A DNA stretch of 64,000 bases. It comes from Thermoprotei archaeon (GTDB lineage Archaea > Thermoproteota > Thermoprotei > Gearchaeales > Gearchaeaceae). The notes under the pieces were generated by a model. It worked only from the letters and a program-made list of their open reading frames with translations, searched no databases and was not told the DNA's origin. Where the stretch lies: contig JAFMCU010000006.1 in the NCBI GenBank assembly GCA_017857595.1, positions 1 to 64,000 on the forward strand. The letters run 5' to 3'. This document shows, in pieces, positions 19,349 through 29,626 of the stretch (positions are counted from its first letter, which is position 1; every line of letters begins with the position of its first letter). The translations under genes and the position numbers were made by a program.

Positions 19349-20041
19349 TTATTTCTTTCTTAAGAATTCAATTGATTCTAAAATTTTTTTTCTTTCTTTA
19401 CATCCTATGCATTCATTGCAAGGTTTTTCACTTGTTGAATGACAGCTCCATGTATATTCCAATGGTACATTATATTGTATTATATATTTTAAAAGGTCAA
19501 TTTTACTAAACTTTTTAAAAGGCAAAACAACTTTCAAACCCTTAATTTTACCTACAATTGTTCCTTTTTTAATTGATGAATTAATACTATTTATAAATGC
19601 ATCGTTAACATCAGGTAATCTTAACGTATCTTCTTTTGTATGACCCGTGAATATTCTTGAAACACCTAGCGATTCTGCAAAATAAACAGATATATAGAAG
19701 AAAATTCCGTTTCTTGCAGGAATATAAAAACTTGGTAAGTTAAAACCATTTAAAATCTTTCTTGAAAAACTATCGTTTAAATCTGATATTTCTTTTAAGA
19801 ATTGCAGATCTACTTCAATATGGCTTTTTACATTGGCCAATCTTGAAAGATATCTTGAAGCTTCAATTTCTTTTTGATTTCTACGATAATAGTTAAAGGA
19901 TAAAGAATGAATTTCAAAATTAAATTGCTTCAAAATAAATAATAATGTTGCAGAATCGATTCCTCCTGATAAAAGAATTATACAGCTTTTATCTTCTACT
20001 CCTTCCAAAAGCTCCTTTTCTAGCTCCTTCATAAATTTCAA
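19349..20041 (-). CDS. queC: 7-cyano-7-deazaguanine synthase QueC
   Basis: LLSGGIDSATLL PP-loop; TWSCHSTSEKPCNECIGCKERKK. Confidence 0.9.
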   Translation of the reverse strand: MKFMKELEKELLEGVEDKSCIILLSGGIDSATLLFILKQFNFEIHSLSFNYYRRNQKEIEASRYLSRLANVKSHIEVDLQFLKEISDLNDSFSRKILNGFNLPSFYIPARNGIFFYISVYFAESLGVSRIFTGHTKEDTLRLPDVNDAFINSINSSIKKGTIVGKIKGLKVVLPFKKFSKIDLLKYIIQYNVPLEYTWSCHSTSEKPCNECIGCKERKKILESIEFLRKK

Positions 20042-20444
20042 CTTTTATCATCTTAATATGTTCAGGAAGAACTTGGATTAACTTCTTACTAATATCTTTT
20101 GCTAGGTTTTCAGTTGTTACTTCTTCATTCAATAAATACAGGTCTTTTTTTGGTAGCTCTATTTTAAACTCATCATAGCTAATTATGACCTTATCTTTAT
20201 ATTCCTCCTTCACATACCTTTTAGAAGCTATGAGCTTATGATCATACAATGATAAAGTATTCTTAATCATTTTTTTTAGTTCACCAAAATCTATAATCAT
20301 ATCAAAATCTTTTTGAATACCTATCAATTCTATTTTTACTTTTGCTGTATGACCGTGCAGTGGATAACACTTAGAATGATTGGGGATGAAATGCGCATAA
20401 TCAAACTCGTCTTCTATAAAAATTCCTAATTCTTCTTGAGACAT
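19989..20444 (-). CDS. queD: 6-carboxytetrahydropterin synthase-like QueD/PTPS family
   Basis: FIPNHSKCYPLHGHTAKVKIEL, IIDFGELKKMIKN, YEGARKGA. Confidence 0.88.
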   Translation of the reverse strand: MSQEELGIFIEDEFDYAHFIPNHSKCYPLHGHTAKVKIELIGIQKDFDMIIDFGELKKMIKNTLSLYDHKLIASKRYVKEEYKDKVIISYDEFKIELPKKDLYLLNEEVTTENLAKDISKKLIQVLPEHIKMIKVEIYEGARKGAFGRSRR

Positions 20445-20562
20445 CTCACAGTATGAATGAACATATAATTAATCCTATTAAAACTTTTTTATCTATAAAA
20501 ATAATTGTTAATATACATATTTTTAATGAAATTTAAATATTAAATATTTGTTTTAAAATTCG

Positions 20563-21036
20563 ATGAAATCAAAAGCTATTTCTAGAAATGTGATTGTTGT
20601 AATAGTTGTTGTCGTAATTCTAGCTGGAGTAGCAGCATACCTAGCTCAATTTTACTTAGCTCCTCCATCAAGTAGCGGAGCAGGTAAGACATTAACAGTC
20701 AACATCTATATAGGCGTGAATAAAACAACGAGTAGCAATCCCCAGGATTATGGAAGATATTTAATTGTTCAACTACCTGCCAATGCTACATTTAAGGCAG
20801 GAGAACAAGTTCAAATAATTTTACACAACAATGATACATTCCCAAATCCCCACGTTCTTGCAATCTATTTGAATGGAAATTTTGTAACAACGGTTCAAGC
20901 TAACGCTATGTCAACTGGTTCAGTTACAGTTACATTACAAGCAGGTACATACACAATAAGTTGCCAGATTTACTGCGGGGCTTATCATTTAGTAGTAGGT
21001 AAAATGCAAAACGTTATGTTATTATCAGTAAGCTAA
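20563..21036 (+). CDS. Membrane-anchored cupredoxin with COX2 CuA-like motif
   Basis: N-terminal TM helix; NPHVLAIY and CQIYCGAYHLVVGKM (CxxxCxxxH), similar to the CuA loop. Confidence 0.75.
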   Translation: MKSKAISRNVIVVIVVVVILAGVAAYLAQFYLAPPSSSGAGKTLTVNIYIGVNKTTSSNPQDYGRYLIVQLPANATFKAGEQVQIILHNNDTFPNPHVLAIYLNGNFVTTVQANAMSTGSVTVTLQAGTYTISCQIYCGAYHLVVGKMQNVMLLSVS

Positions 21037-21037
21037 T

Positions 21038-21319
21038 TCAATAGATTATTTCAAAATCGCTAAACTCATTCAAATATTTTTCTTGAATTATTTCGATGTT
21101 TGTAACCAAAGCACCTTCTGGTCCTTTTTTGCAAAATTCTAGTATCTTATTAACATTTTCCTCATCACCTTCAAATATAGCTTCAACCCTTCCATCAGGC
21201 AAGTTTTTTATCCAACCATTTATGTTTAGCTTTTTAGCTAACTTATATGTATAGTACCTAAAAGAAACGCCTTGAACGATGCCTTCTATGAATACATGCA
21301 CTCTGACTTTTTTATCCAC
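21038..21319 (-). CDS. acyP: Acylphosphatase
   Basis: [45 protein letters not shown]. Confidence 0.95.
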   Translation of the reverse strand: MDKKVRVHVFIEGIVQGVSFRYYTYKLAKKLNINGWIKNLPDGRVEAIFEGDEENVNKILEFCKKGPEGALVTNIEIIQEKYLNEFSDFEIIY

Positions 21320-21323
21320 AATT

Positions 21324-23021
21324 TTAAGGTGATAATATTTGGGAATTTATTTTTTCAATTAGCTTTTTTATATTCTCTTCGTTTATTTCAGGTGAAAAGC
21401 ACGTTTTACCTTTACATATATATACGCCTTCTTTTTGATAGGATTCATTTGATTCCTGAAAATTAGTATACATTGATGGATGTAATAGAAATTTAAGATT
21501 TTTCATATATGAAAAAGCTTCTCCCATGTCTTGAAAAACAAGTTTAACTTCAATCGGATTTAATGCGAAAAGTAAAGAATTAGCAAATGAACTTGCAAAT
21601 ACATTAAATCTCGGATAACTGTATGCTAACATAGAAGCTATATTCATAGATATTTTCTTATAATCATCGTTATTTAAAATAAAACCAGCTAACATAAGCT
21701 CTCTGACAGCTAAGGAATTTTCTTGAATTGGATGATAGCTTTCTTTTAATAGGCCAAAATCTTCATCTAAAGTTACTTTATCTTTTAATAGCCCGTATTC
21801 ATCTAAATAATAGTTTGTTAAAACCTTACAAATATGATCGATTTTATCGAGATAATATTTATCAAATGTTAGTTGATACAAATTGTTTAAAAGTCTGAGA
21901 AAAAGGACATTGTCGTTTAGATAAGAAATTTCTTGTTTTAAAGAATGAACTATTCCCTTCTCCCTTAATCTTTTATTTATTATCACTTCAGCAATTTCCT
22001 TGGCCAATTTTACGCTTTCTTCTTTACCAAATATTATCCCATAAAAAATTAAAGCGTCTGCACAAATTGAGTTATAGCAACTGTATAGATTTGGATCTTT
22101 GTATGGTTCCTTCATTTTTAGTCTTTCGTCTAAAGATTTTGAATAATATTCCTCATCAGCATCTTGACTAGCATAAAATAAATTTTCTTTTATATCGAAC
22201 ATTTTATTCATAAGATACGAATAAGTTTTATCGCATGCTTCTTTGAAATCATTTTCATTTGTTAAATAATATGCTATTGAATATATCTTCAATAGATTAG
22301 AATTGGTTTCTAACATTTTTTCATAATGGGGTGTCTTCCAATCTCTTGTAACACTATATCTGAAAAATCCACCTTCTATTCTATCATAGAGTCCATTCAA
22401 AATACCCTTTAATGTTTTTACAAACATCAATTTGAATCCTTCCTTTTTTGTAAGCATATACATATTTTCTAAGAAAAGTATTGCATCAGGTAGAGGAAAT
22501 TTGGATTCCATTCCAAAACCTCCATATATGTTATCGAAAGAATTGATTAATATGTCAGCAATATCCCATATAACCTTTACATTCAATTCACCTTTAGGTG
22601 GCTGAGTTCTTTTTATCTGTTGCTGTTGTTCTAAATCTTTTATTTTTTCACTCTTTGAAAGAGAGATCATTTCTTTTAGAATTTCTTTAAATTGTTCTGG
22701 AGGAACATAAGTTCCCCCTGTGATAATATTACCTTCATATGTTAAGAAAACAAAAGTTGGGTAACCTCCAAAGTTATATCTTTCACTTATATCAGGTCTT
22801 TCATCTACATCAACCCTAATAGGGATGAAGTTTTCATTTATTAGTTTTATTACTTCTTCATCAGAGTAAGTTGTTTCATCCATCACATGACACCAATGAC
22901 ACCAAACACCAGATAAACTAAGCAGAATTAATTTATTCTTCTTTTTAGCAAGCTCAAAAGTTTCCTTATTCCAATATTTCCAATTTATCTTCCAAGCATT
23001 ACCCCTAATTCTCTCATTCAT
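21324..23021 (-). CDS. YyaL/DUF255 thioredoxin-domain protein
   Basis: [17 protein letters not shown]-like N-terminus; [21 protein letters not shown]; six-hairpin-like region. Confidence 0.88.
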   Translation of the reverse strand: MNERIRGNAWKINWKYWNKETFELAKKKNKLILLSLSGVWCHWCHVMDETTYSDEEVIKLINENFIPIRVDVDERPDISERYNFGGYPTFVFLTYEGNIITGGTYVPPEQFKEILKEMISLSKSEKIKDLEQQQQIKRTQPPKGELNVKVIWDIADILINSFDNIYGGFGMESKFPLPDAILFLENMYMLTKKEGFKLMFVKTLKGILNGLYDRIEGGFFRYSVTRDWKTPHYEKMLETNSNLLKIYSIAYYLTNENDFKEACDKTYSYLMNKMFDIKENLFYASQDADEEYYSKSLDERLKMKEPYKDPNLYSCYNSICADALIFYGIIFGKEESVKLAKEIAEVIINKRLREKGIVHSLKQEISYLNDNVLFLRLLNNLYQLTFDKYYLDKIDHICKVLTNYYLDEYGLLKDKVTLDEDFGLLKESYHPIQENSLAVRELMLAGFILNNDDYKKISMNIASMLAYSYPRFNVFASSFANSLLFALNPIEVKLVFQDMGEAFSYMKNLKFLLHPSMYTNFQESNESYQKEGVYICKGKTCFSPEINEENIKKLIEKINSQILSP

Positions 23022-23051
23022 TTACTTAACTTTTGTATTATTTAAAATATA

Positions 23052-23543
23052 TTAGGTTAACTTATTCACTCTGATTGGCATCTTTACAAGTTCTTTTCCG
23101 CATATTTCGCAAAGATCATCGGATTCAGAAAATCGATTACAATGTTTGCAAAAGTTTTTCCAAATTATTTTATTCTTAATACCTAAGGTTGCAATACTTT
23201 TGAATCGTATATTTAAATTTGACAATATATTTTGTATTGAATAATCGTCTGTATAAACTATAAAATTCTCTTTATATATCTCACTTAATTCTATCGCTGC
23301 TGCTATTAATTCAATGTCAGCTTCTGAAAGATTCTTTTTAAAAAATCTCTTAGATTTTTCATTGGCAACCTTTATTGCATTCTTCGAAGGTTCATAAATT
23401 ATAGCTTTTGAAAGTATGTATTCCAATCTTAATTTAGATTTTAAACTTCTTGCTTCCATCGCTACTTTTGAAGTTAAGTATATTTTTTCACATTCTAATT
23501 TTAAATCATGAATTAGAACAGAAGTGTCGATTAAGCAAATCAT
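23052..23543 (-). CDS. Nob1-like PIN endonuclease with zinc ribbon (rRNA maturation)
   Basis: LIDTSVLIHD, LSEADIELIAAAIEL, VYTDDYSIQN, CKHC...CEICG. Confidence 0.85.
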   Translation of the reverse strand: MICLIDTSVLIHDLKLECEKIYLTSKVAMEARSLKSKLRLEYILSKAIIYEPSKNAIKVANEKSKRFFKKNLSEADIELIAAAIELSEIYKENFIVYTDDYSIQNILSNLNIRFKSIATLGIKNKIIWKNFCKHCNRFSESDDLCEICGKELVKMPIRVNKLT

Positions 23544-24349
23544 ATATCGAGAACACTTCTAATTCTTATCTTATCATAAAATTTATTTGAAAATCTAATA
23601 AAATTCAAACTTTTATTCGACCCTTTAATTCTTATAACTTCATTAGCTTTACAATTTCTCTTTATATTCCCATCTATTATGGTGATAAAATCCTTATCGG
23701 AACTTACTTCTAAATTAACATAAAATGGAACAACTAATACACGCGAACCCCATTTGAGTGGATTTAATGGATCTACAACGAAAACATTAAGATTGGGGTC
23801 TATAATAGGTCCATTTCTACTTGCAATATAAGCTGTTGAGCCTAAGCTACTAGAAATTATTATTCCATCGCACCTTCCTGAAAATATTTTAGTATCATTC
23901 ATATTTACAGAAAACGTTGATACTTTTCCAATGTTTGATACATGAATTAAAACTTCATTTAATGCATATATTACTCTTCCTTCATGAAAAATTTCTATTA
24001 ACTTTCTTTTTTCTACTTTAAAATCCCCTTTTAATAATTTTTTTAAATTCTCCTCAAGATTGCTTGGATCTACTTCACATAAAAATCCAACACTCCCAAA
24101 TTTTATTCCTAAAAGCTTGGAATTGTAACCTACTAATTTATTAACATGCACAAGCAAAGTTCCATCTCCGCCGAGCCAAATTATAAAATCCAAATCCTTT
24201 TCATTCCACATTATATTCTTCTTTCCTACAATCTGAGCAATCTCATCATCATAGTAAACTTCAATTTTATTTTTAAATAGAAAATCCTCTATTATAGAAA
24301 GATACTTCAAAGCTTCTTTATCATTCTTTGATATAATGCCTACTTTCAT
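23540..24349 (-). CDS. nadK: NAD(+)/NADH kinase
   Basis: WLGGDGTLLVHVNKL, GSVGFLCEVDP, CDGIIISSSLGSTAYIASRNGPI. Confidence 0.92.
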   Translation of the reverse strand: MKVGIISKNDKEALKYLSIIEDFLFKNKIEVYYDDEIAQIVGKKNIMWNEKDLDFIIWLGGDGTLLVHVNKLVGYNSKLLGIKFGSVGFLCEVDPSNLEENLKKLLKGDFKVEKRKLIEIFHEGRVIYALNEVLIHVSNIGKVSTFSVNMNDTKIFSGRCDGIIISSSLGSTAYIASRNGPIIDPNLNVFVVDPLNPLKWGSRVLVVPFYVNLEVSSDKDFITIIDGNIKRNCKANEVIRIKGSNKSLNFIRFSNKFYDKIRIRSVLDI

Positions 24350-24402
24350 TGTTCAGATATTATATTGCAAAATATTTATAGCAAAGAAGCCTATATAAAC
24401 CT

Positions 24403-24792
24403 ATGAGTGTTAAAATAGCTGATGCTGGTTCTATTAAAGAAGGCTCATACATTGTTATCGAAGACGTACCTTGCAGAGTTGTTGAGGTTGAGAAATCAAA
24501 AACAGGTAAGCATGGCTCTGCAAAGGTAAGAATAGTCGGTGTTAGTATAATCGATAGTTCAAAAAAAGTTTTAACTGTTCCTGCAGATGCACAAGTGAAC
24601 ATTCCAATTATTGAAAAAAAGTATGCTCAAGTAATAAATGTATTGCAAGATACGGTTCAATTAATGGATTTATCAACATATGAGTTTTATGAAGTTCCCA
24701 AACCTAAGGAATTAGCTGATAAACTATCCAATGGAATGGAGGTTGAAGTTTGGCAAGTATTAAATTACAAATTTATCTCCAGGATTAGGTAG
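24403..24792 (+). CDS. Translation initiation factor aIF5A
   Basis: DVPCRVVEVEKSKTGKHGSAKVRIVG hypusination loop. Confidence 0.95.
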   Translation: MSVKIADAGSIKEGSYIVIEDVPCRVVEVEKSKTGKHGSAKVRIVGVSIIDSSKKVLTVPADAQVNIPIIEKKYAQVINVLQDTVQLMDLSTYEFYEVPKPKELADKLSNGMEVEVWQVLNYKFISRIR

Positions 24793-25420
24793 GTTTCAAT
24801 TTTTCTCTTTCTTCCAAAGTATTTTCTATTCCTTTAGCAAACAAGTAATAGTTTAACTTATCTTTACTCATGATTTCAATTCTTAGTCTTTCATAGATTG
24901 CTTCTTCTAAATTGGCAATACCACATCTCTTTTTAATATCCTCATAACTTTCAAATTTTTTCTTACTTCTCTCAAAAAGAATCTTTTCTACAGTTTTCTT
25001 ACCAATCCTTTCAAATAACTCAAGTGAATGCATTCTAGGAGATATGGGACCTGATGTATTGAAGAATTCAACGAATCGTTGTTCATCTGTTTTAACTATT
25101 TGCTTTAATATATTATCCAACTCAATCTTTGCCTCATCAACTAGTTCCTCATAAATCAGCCTAGCACTAATCCTTTTTATCTTTGTCCTGCCAAATTTTC
25201 CTGCATAAACTAACTCATCTTTTTGTAGAACAACTCCAGGGTCTGAAACAACTTCCAGCAAAGTAAAGTAGTCTTTACCTAAACTTTGCGAATAAACTTC
25301 TTTAAATTTTTGAAAACTAAAAGGAGGCTTTTTTTCCTTCACGCTTTTTTGTGGAATATTATACGCTAATATATAAACAAAGTCTTCATAATAGTATCTT
25401 TTCTTATAAGAAAAACTCAT
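24785..25420 (-). CDS. DUF655 family protein
   Basis: GPISPRMHSLELFERIGKKTVEKILFER...FESYEDIKKRCGI HhH-like region; next to rpoF. Confidence 0.75.
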   Translation of the reverse strand: MSFSYKKRYYYEDFVYILAYNIPQKSVKEKKPPFSFQKFKEVYSQSLGKDYFTLLEVVSDPGVVLQKDELVYAGKFGRTKIKRISARLIYEELVDEAKIELDNILKQIVKTDEQRFVEFFNTSGPISPRMHSLELFERIGKKTVEKILFERSKKKFESYEDIKKRCGIANLEEAIYERLRIEIMSKDKLNYYLFAKGIENTLEEREKLKPT

Positions 25421-25425
25421 TGGAA

Positions 25426-25743
25426 TTATTTATGAATAATAGAAAGAATTTTTTCTAAATCTTCTCTACTAAAGTATTTATCAGAAGGCAAAATGGATCT
25501 TAATTCTTCAATATTTGTTGGCATTATATTAACAATTTGTACACAAATATCACGTGTTAAATTTAACTGATTCATCAACTTATCTATAATTTCTTTTGCT
25601 TTATCTGCAGGAATTTTAGAAAATTTTTTAACGTATTCATACATTTTTTTCTGACCCTCTTTTAACTCATTTTCGGACATTCTCTTCTCTAGTATTTCTA
25701 ATACCTCAGGTAAACTAATATCTTTATAATATAGTATCTTCAT
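25426..25743 (-). CDS. rpoF: RNA polymerase subunit F (Rpb4)
   Basis: 105 aa; LPEVLEILEKRM, YVKKFSKIPADKAKEIIDKLM, PTNIEELRSIL. Confidence 0.82.
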   Translation of the reverse strand: MKILYYKDISLPEVLEILEKRMSENELKEGQKKMYEYVKKFSKIPADKAKEIIDKLMNQLNLTRDICVQIVNIMPTNIEELRSILPSDKYFSREDLEKILSIIHK

Positions 25744-25810
25744 TTTTGATTAACTAATATGATATAATTTATATGCTTATAACATAATAATATTTTCTAA
25801 TAATTTAAAA

Positions 25811-26116
25811 ATGCCAGCCACAAAAGGGTATAGGAAAAAAACGAGAAAATTATTATCTTATAGGAGAGCAAGAAAAGGTCTATCACAATATATGATAAAC
25901 TATGATATTGGAGAGAAGGTAATAATAAACATAAATCCTATAAGAATTGAGACTGCACCTCATAAAAGATATCAAGGTAAAGTTGGAACAATAGTAGGAA
26001 TTAGAGGTAAAGCATACATAATTGAGTTAAATATTGGTAGTAAAGTTAAAAAAATCATAACAACAAAAGAACATATTATGAAATACCAAGCTGTAAATGA
26101 GCTCAGGGCTAGATAG
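25811..26116 (+). CDS. rpl21e: Ribosomal protein L21e
   Basis: KGYRKKTRKLL...YDIGEKVIININPI...PHKRYQGKVGTIVGIRGKAYIIEL. Confidence 0.95.
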   Translation: MPATKGYRKKTRKLLSYRRARKGLSQYMINYDIGEKVIININPIRIETAPHKRYQGKVGTIVGIRGKAYIIELNIGSKVKKIITTKEHIMKYQAVNELRAR

Positions 26117-26558
26117 ATTTAAAGATTATGTAACAAAGAACAAAATAGACTGTGAAATTATTATTTTAAACGAAAGTACAAGAACTTCACAACTTGCTGC
26201 TAAAGCGTTAGGTTGCACAGTTGCAGAAATTGCTAAATCTATAGTTTTTACATGCGACAGACCTTTCATAATTATACTATCAGGCGATAAAAGGGTAAAT
26301 TTGAATAAGCTTTCAAAAATTGTGAATTGCAACCCTAAATTAGCAGATGCTAATAAAGTCTACGAAGAAACAGGATATTCAATTGGAGGTGTGCCTCCTT
26401 TTGGCCATAAGAAAGAAATTAAAGTTTATTTAGACAAATCAATTGAAAGGTTTAAACATGTTTATGCCGCTGCAGGAGAAAGCAATGCAATAATAAAAAT
26501 TTCTGTAGAAAATTTGAAGAAATATACTAATGCAGAATTAGTAGATGTTAGTGAATAA
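26097..26558 (+). CDS. YbaK/EbsC family (aminoacyl-tRNA deacylase-like) protein
   Basis: STRTSQLAAKALGCTVAEIAKSIVF, GYSIGGVPPFGHK. Confidence 0.88.
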   Translation: MSSGLDRFKDYVTKNKIDCEIIILNESTRTSQLAAKALGCTVAEIAKSIVFTCDRPFIIILSGDKRVNLNKLSKIVNCNPKLADANKVYEETGYSIGGVPPFGHKKEIKVYLDKSIERFKHVYAAAGESNAIIKISVENLKKYTNAELVDVSE

Positions 26559-27801
26559 TTTCTAGTTTTTTCTCCAAATCTGGGGCTATAGATATTATAT
26601 TAAGTGATAACACTTTTACATTTGTGTTAGCAATTTGAGCAATATTAGGATTAGTTCTTCCATTATCCCCATGGGCTAGTTCTTTAATATAAAGGCCTCC
26701 TTGACAACGAATATGTAATTCTGCTTTATTATTATCGATTTTTTTAGCCTTTACATCATAGATCATTTTGTATCGATACTTATCCTTCCTTCTATGTAAT
26801 ACTCTTGTAGGTGTTCTTTGAACAATAACTCTATTCGTCAATTCTTTCTCTATTTTAAACAATATATCATCCCCGATTTCTTTTTCAAACTCAACTAGTA
26901 AAACATAAGTTTTCTCGTCATATCTAGTAAAAACTGTCATCTTTTTTACCGCATCTCTATTAACTTCAATCAAATTCTTAACAAATACAGCTCCATCAGA
27001 ATTTGTGTTTACAACTTTTTCTAATTCAGAAAGATTTACTTTTCTTTTAATAGGCCTTACAACTTCTACAATAAAAGGCCTTCCTTCGTTTAATGTTAAA
27101 ACATCGATATCTTCCCTACCTGCAGCATGGAATATACTCTTTTGTGCTTGAAAAGCACTTGTAAAATGAGGTAGAATATATCCTTCTACAGATGGAGCTT
27201 TATCATAACCTGTGTAATCACATTCTGAGCATCCCTTACCATAGCATACATAACAATAGCTTCTTGTTTGTGATAATCCTTTTTTACTCTTTATATATCT
27301 TCCATAAATGTATATATTTTGAGGAATCAATTCTATTTGATTTTTCTCAGCGTCAAAGGAAATCATTAAATGGTAATCTTTAGATTTTGCTATTTTGCCT
27401 AACTTTTTTGCAATATAATTTGAAAACAATCTATTGAAAGTTTGCTTAATTGATTCACCAGAACTAATTTGGAACCGTACCCTTATTTCATCTTCATGCA
27501 GTATAAGCTTTTTTGGCACTTTTATGCTTGTATAAATACTATCAAACTCATATGCTTGTATTTTAGAGATTAAAGAAGGTATTTCCTTTTTAAATTTTAT
27601 GAATGTATTATTGCATAAATAGCAAGGCCTATCAGATTTAACTGGCTCCTTTAAATTCTTTAAAGCTTCAATTTTAAGAGCTTTTCCAAATTTAATCAAA
27701 TTTTTAAAACTTGGATGATAAAACAATCTTCCTATACAAATTGAACATATTTTATAATTTTTTAATATATTTGTTACTTTTATTATTAGCTCTCTATTCA
27801 T
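26548..27801 (-). CDS. pus10: tRNA pseudouridine synthase Pus10
   Basis: CSICIGRLFY, CYLC, CYVCYGKGCSECDYTGY, FHAAGREDIDVLTLNEGRPFIVEV. Confidence 0.92.
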   Translation of the reverse strand: MNRELIIKVTNILKNYKICSICIGRLFYHPSFKNLIKFGKALKIEALKNLKEPVKSDRPCYLCNNTFIKFKKEIPSLISKIQAYEFDSIYTSIKVPKKLILHEDEIRVRFQISSGESIKQTFNRLFSNYIAKKLGKIAKSKDYHLMISFDAEKNQIELIPQNIYIYGRYIKSKKGLSQTRSYCYVCYGKGCSECDYTGYDKAPSVEGYILPHFTSAFQAQKSIFHAAGREDIDVLTLNEGRPFIVEVVRPIKRKVNLSELEKVVNTNSDGAVFVKNLIEVNRDAVKKMTVFTRYDEKTYVLLVEFEKEIGDDILFKIEKELTNRVIVQRTPTRVLHRRKDKYRYKMIYDVKAKKIDNNKAELHIRCQGGLYIKELAHGDNGRTNPNIAQIANTNVKVLSLNIISIAPDLEKKLEIIH

Positions 27802-29111
27802 CTAGTAGGAAATGCAAAACCCACTCTTTTTAATCTCTTGATGTTTCTTTTAATCATAAAATAGCTTTCAATTAACTTTTCAACATCCTTAACTTCTGTT
27901 CCTGAACCTTTTGATATTCTTCTAATTCTGGATTTATCTATTATTTTTGGGTCTTTTATTTCTTCAGCGGTCATTGAATTAATTATTGCTTCCCATTTTT
28001 TCAAGCTCTCTTCAGCTGACTTCAAGACATCATCTGGAAGATTCATGTTAAAGCCAGGTATCAAGCTTAAAAGCTTGCCTAATGGGCCCGCTTTCCTAAA
28101 CTCTTTTATCTGCATAACCATCTCTTTTATTGTAAATTCACCTGCTAAGAATCTCTCTTTTGATATTTGCTCTTTAACTTGAGCCTCTTCAATTCTATTC
28201 GCTAGAGCTTCTAAATCACCCAATCCAAGAAGTCGGTTGACAAAACTAACAGGATTAAAGACTTCAAAATCTTCTATACCTTCTCCTGTACCAATGAAGC
28301 TTATCTTTGCATTGGTTGCCTTAGCTGCGCTTATTGCACCTCCACCTTTAGCTGAACCATCCAATTTAGTTACTATAATGCTTCCTATCTTTGTATTTTC
28401 ATTAAAGGTCTTTGCTTGATTGTAAGCTGATTGACCAATAGTTCCATCAATTACGAGCAACACATGGTCAGGATTTATTTTAAGAGATAAATTTTTCATT
28501 TCTTCCATTAAATTCTTTTCATCCTTATGCCTTCCTGCAGTATCAATTATAATAACATTACATTTTTTTTCCTTGAGATATTTTATTCCATCCAGTGCTA
28601 TTTTTATTGAATCTTTTTCTTCTAATGAACCATAAAATTCAACTTGAATTTTTTCAGCTAGCTGTTTTAGTTGATAATAAGCACCTAACCTATAAGTATC
28701 TGCGCAAATTAAACCAGGTATATAGCCTCTGATTTTATAATAACGAGCAAGTTTTGCGGCTGTGGTAGTTTTACCTGAACCTTGTATACCTACGAGCATC
28801 AAGATATTTGTTTTTGTGGGATCTAAATAGAGCGTATAAGGTTTTTTCCCTCCTAATATTTCTATTAATCCGTCATAAAGTTTCTTTAAGATAATATCTT
28901 TTTTAGTGAAACTTGTTGGAGGGGGTTCCTTTGCAGCTTTTTCCAAATTTTTACTAAGTTCTAAAACTATGTTTATGCTTACATCAGCTCTAATTAAAAT
29001 TCTTTGTATATCTCTAATGAAGTCTTTTATCGATGCTTCATCGCCAGTGCTTCCTTTAAGCTTGTTTATTGCGCTTATTAATGATTGGGAAATTTCTTTT
29101 AGAAAGCTCAT
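27798..29111 (-). CDS. srp54: Signal recognition particle 54 kDa protein
   Basis: VGIQGSGKTTTAAKLA, DTAGRHKDEKNL, TKLDGSAKGGGA, methionine-bearing M domain. Confidence 0.97.
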   Translation of the reverse strand: MSFLKEISQSLISAINKLKGSTGDEASIKDFIRDIQRILIRADVSINIVLELSKNLEKAAKEPPPTSFTKKDIILKKLYDGLIEILGGKKPYTLYLDPTKTNILMLVGIQGSGKTTTAAKLARYYKIRGYIPGLICADTYRLGAYYQLKQLAEKIQVEFYGSLEEKDSIKIALDGIKYLKEKKCNVIIIDTAGRHKDEKNLMEEMKNLSLKINPDHVLLVIDGTIGQSAYNQAKTFNENTKIGSIIVTKLDGSAKGGGAISAAKATNAKISFIGTGEGIEDFEVFNPVSFVNRLLGLGDLEALANRIEEAQVKEQISKERFLAGEFTIKEMVMQIKEFRKAGPLGKLLSLIPGFNMNLPDDVLKSAEESLKKWEAIINSMTAEEIKDPKIIDKSRIRRISKGSGTEVKDVEKLIESYFMIKRNIKRLKRVGFAFPTR

Positions 29112-29443
29112 TTATCTTGCTTTTTTATCGAACTAATGAATGCCGAAATAGCTTCTCTTAAGTTCATATCATATTTAACCACGTATACAGGCCTTGTACC
29201 TTTTATTTTCGTTAGTTCTTCTAGAAACTTGGCTTTCTTTAGACCTCTTTCATACAATCCGCCTGTTTCTTTTATACAAAGGTTCATGGGATTTAGTTTT
29301 ATCTTGAGACTTTTTAAATAATCTAAAAAGGAAATATACAATTGAGTATTTGACCAATCTATATTATGTTCTTCACAAACATGAATCCATATATCTATAG
29401 TGTTGTGATAAATAACATCTTCTTTAAAGTTTTTTTGTATCAT
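29108..29443 (-). CDS. Hypothetical protein (111 aa), overlapping srp54 start
   Basis: Open reading frame with 4-nt overlap with srp54 on the same strand; no family recognised. Confidence 0.6.
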   Translation of the reverse strand: MIQKNFKEDVIYHNTIDIWIHVCEEHNIDWSNTQLYISFLDYLKSLKIKLNPMNLCIKETGGLYERGLKKAKFLEELTKIKGTRPVYVVKYDMNLREAISAFISSIKKQDK

Positions 29444-29496
29444 TTTAACTTATTATCTTACATAGTTGTTTTATTTTTAGTTAAAGATATATTTTT

Positions 29497-29570
29497 GGGC
29501 CCATAGCTTAGCGGATCAAAGCGTCAGCCTTCGGAGCTGAAGATCGTGGGTTCGAATCCCACTGGGCCCG
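29497..29570 (+). tRNA. tRNA-Arg (anticodon UCG), intronless
   Basis: GGGCCCA TA GCTTAGCGGATCAAAGC G TCAGC CTTCGGA GCTGA AGATC GTGGG TTCGAAT CCCAC TGGGCCC G. Confidence 0.95.
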
Positions 29571-29626
29571 TTGAAAAATAAACCACTTATAGCTATTTTA
29601 AAAAGAAAAGAAAAATTTTCTATTTT

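Noticed and set aside
20520-20562. AAATATTAAATATTT palindrome upstream of the cupredoxin gene
   Set aside because: Expected by chance in very AT-rich promoter DNA; no GC content in the arms.
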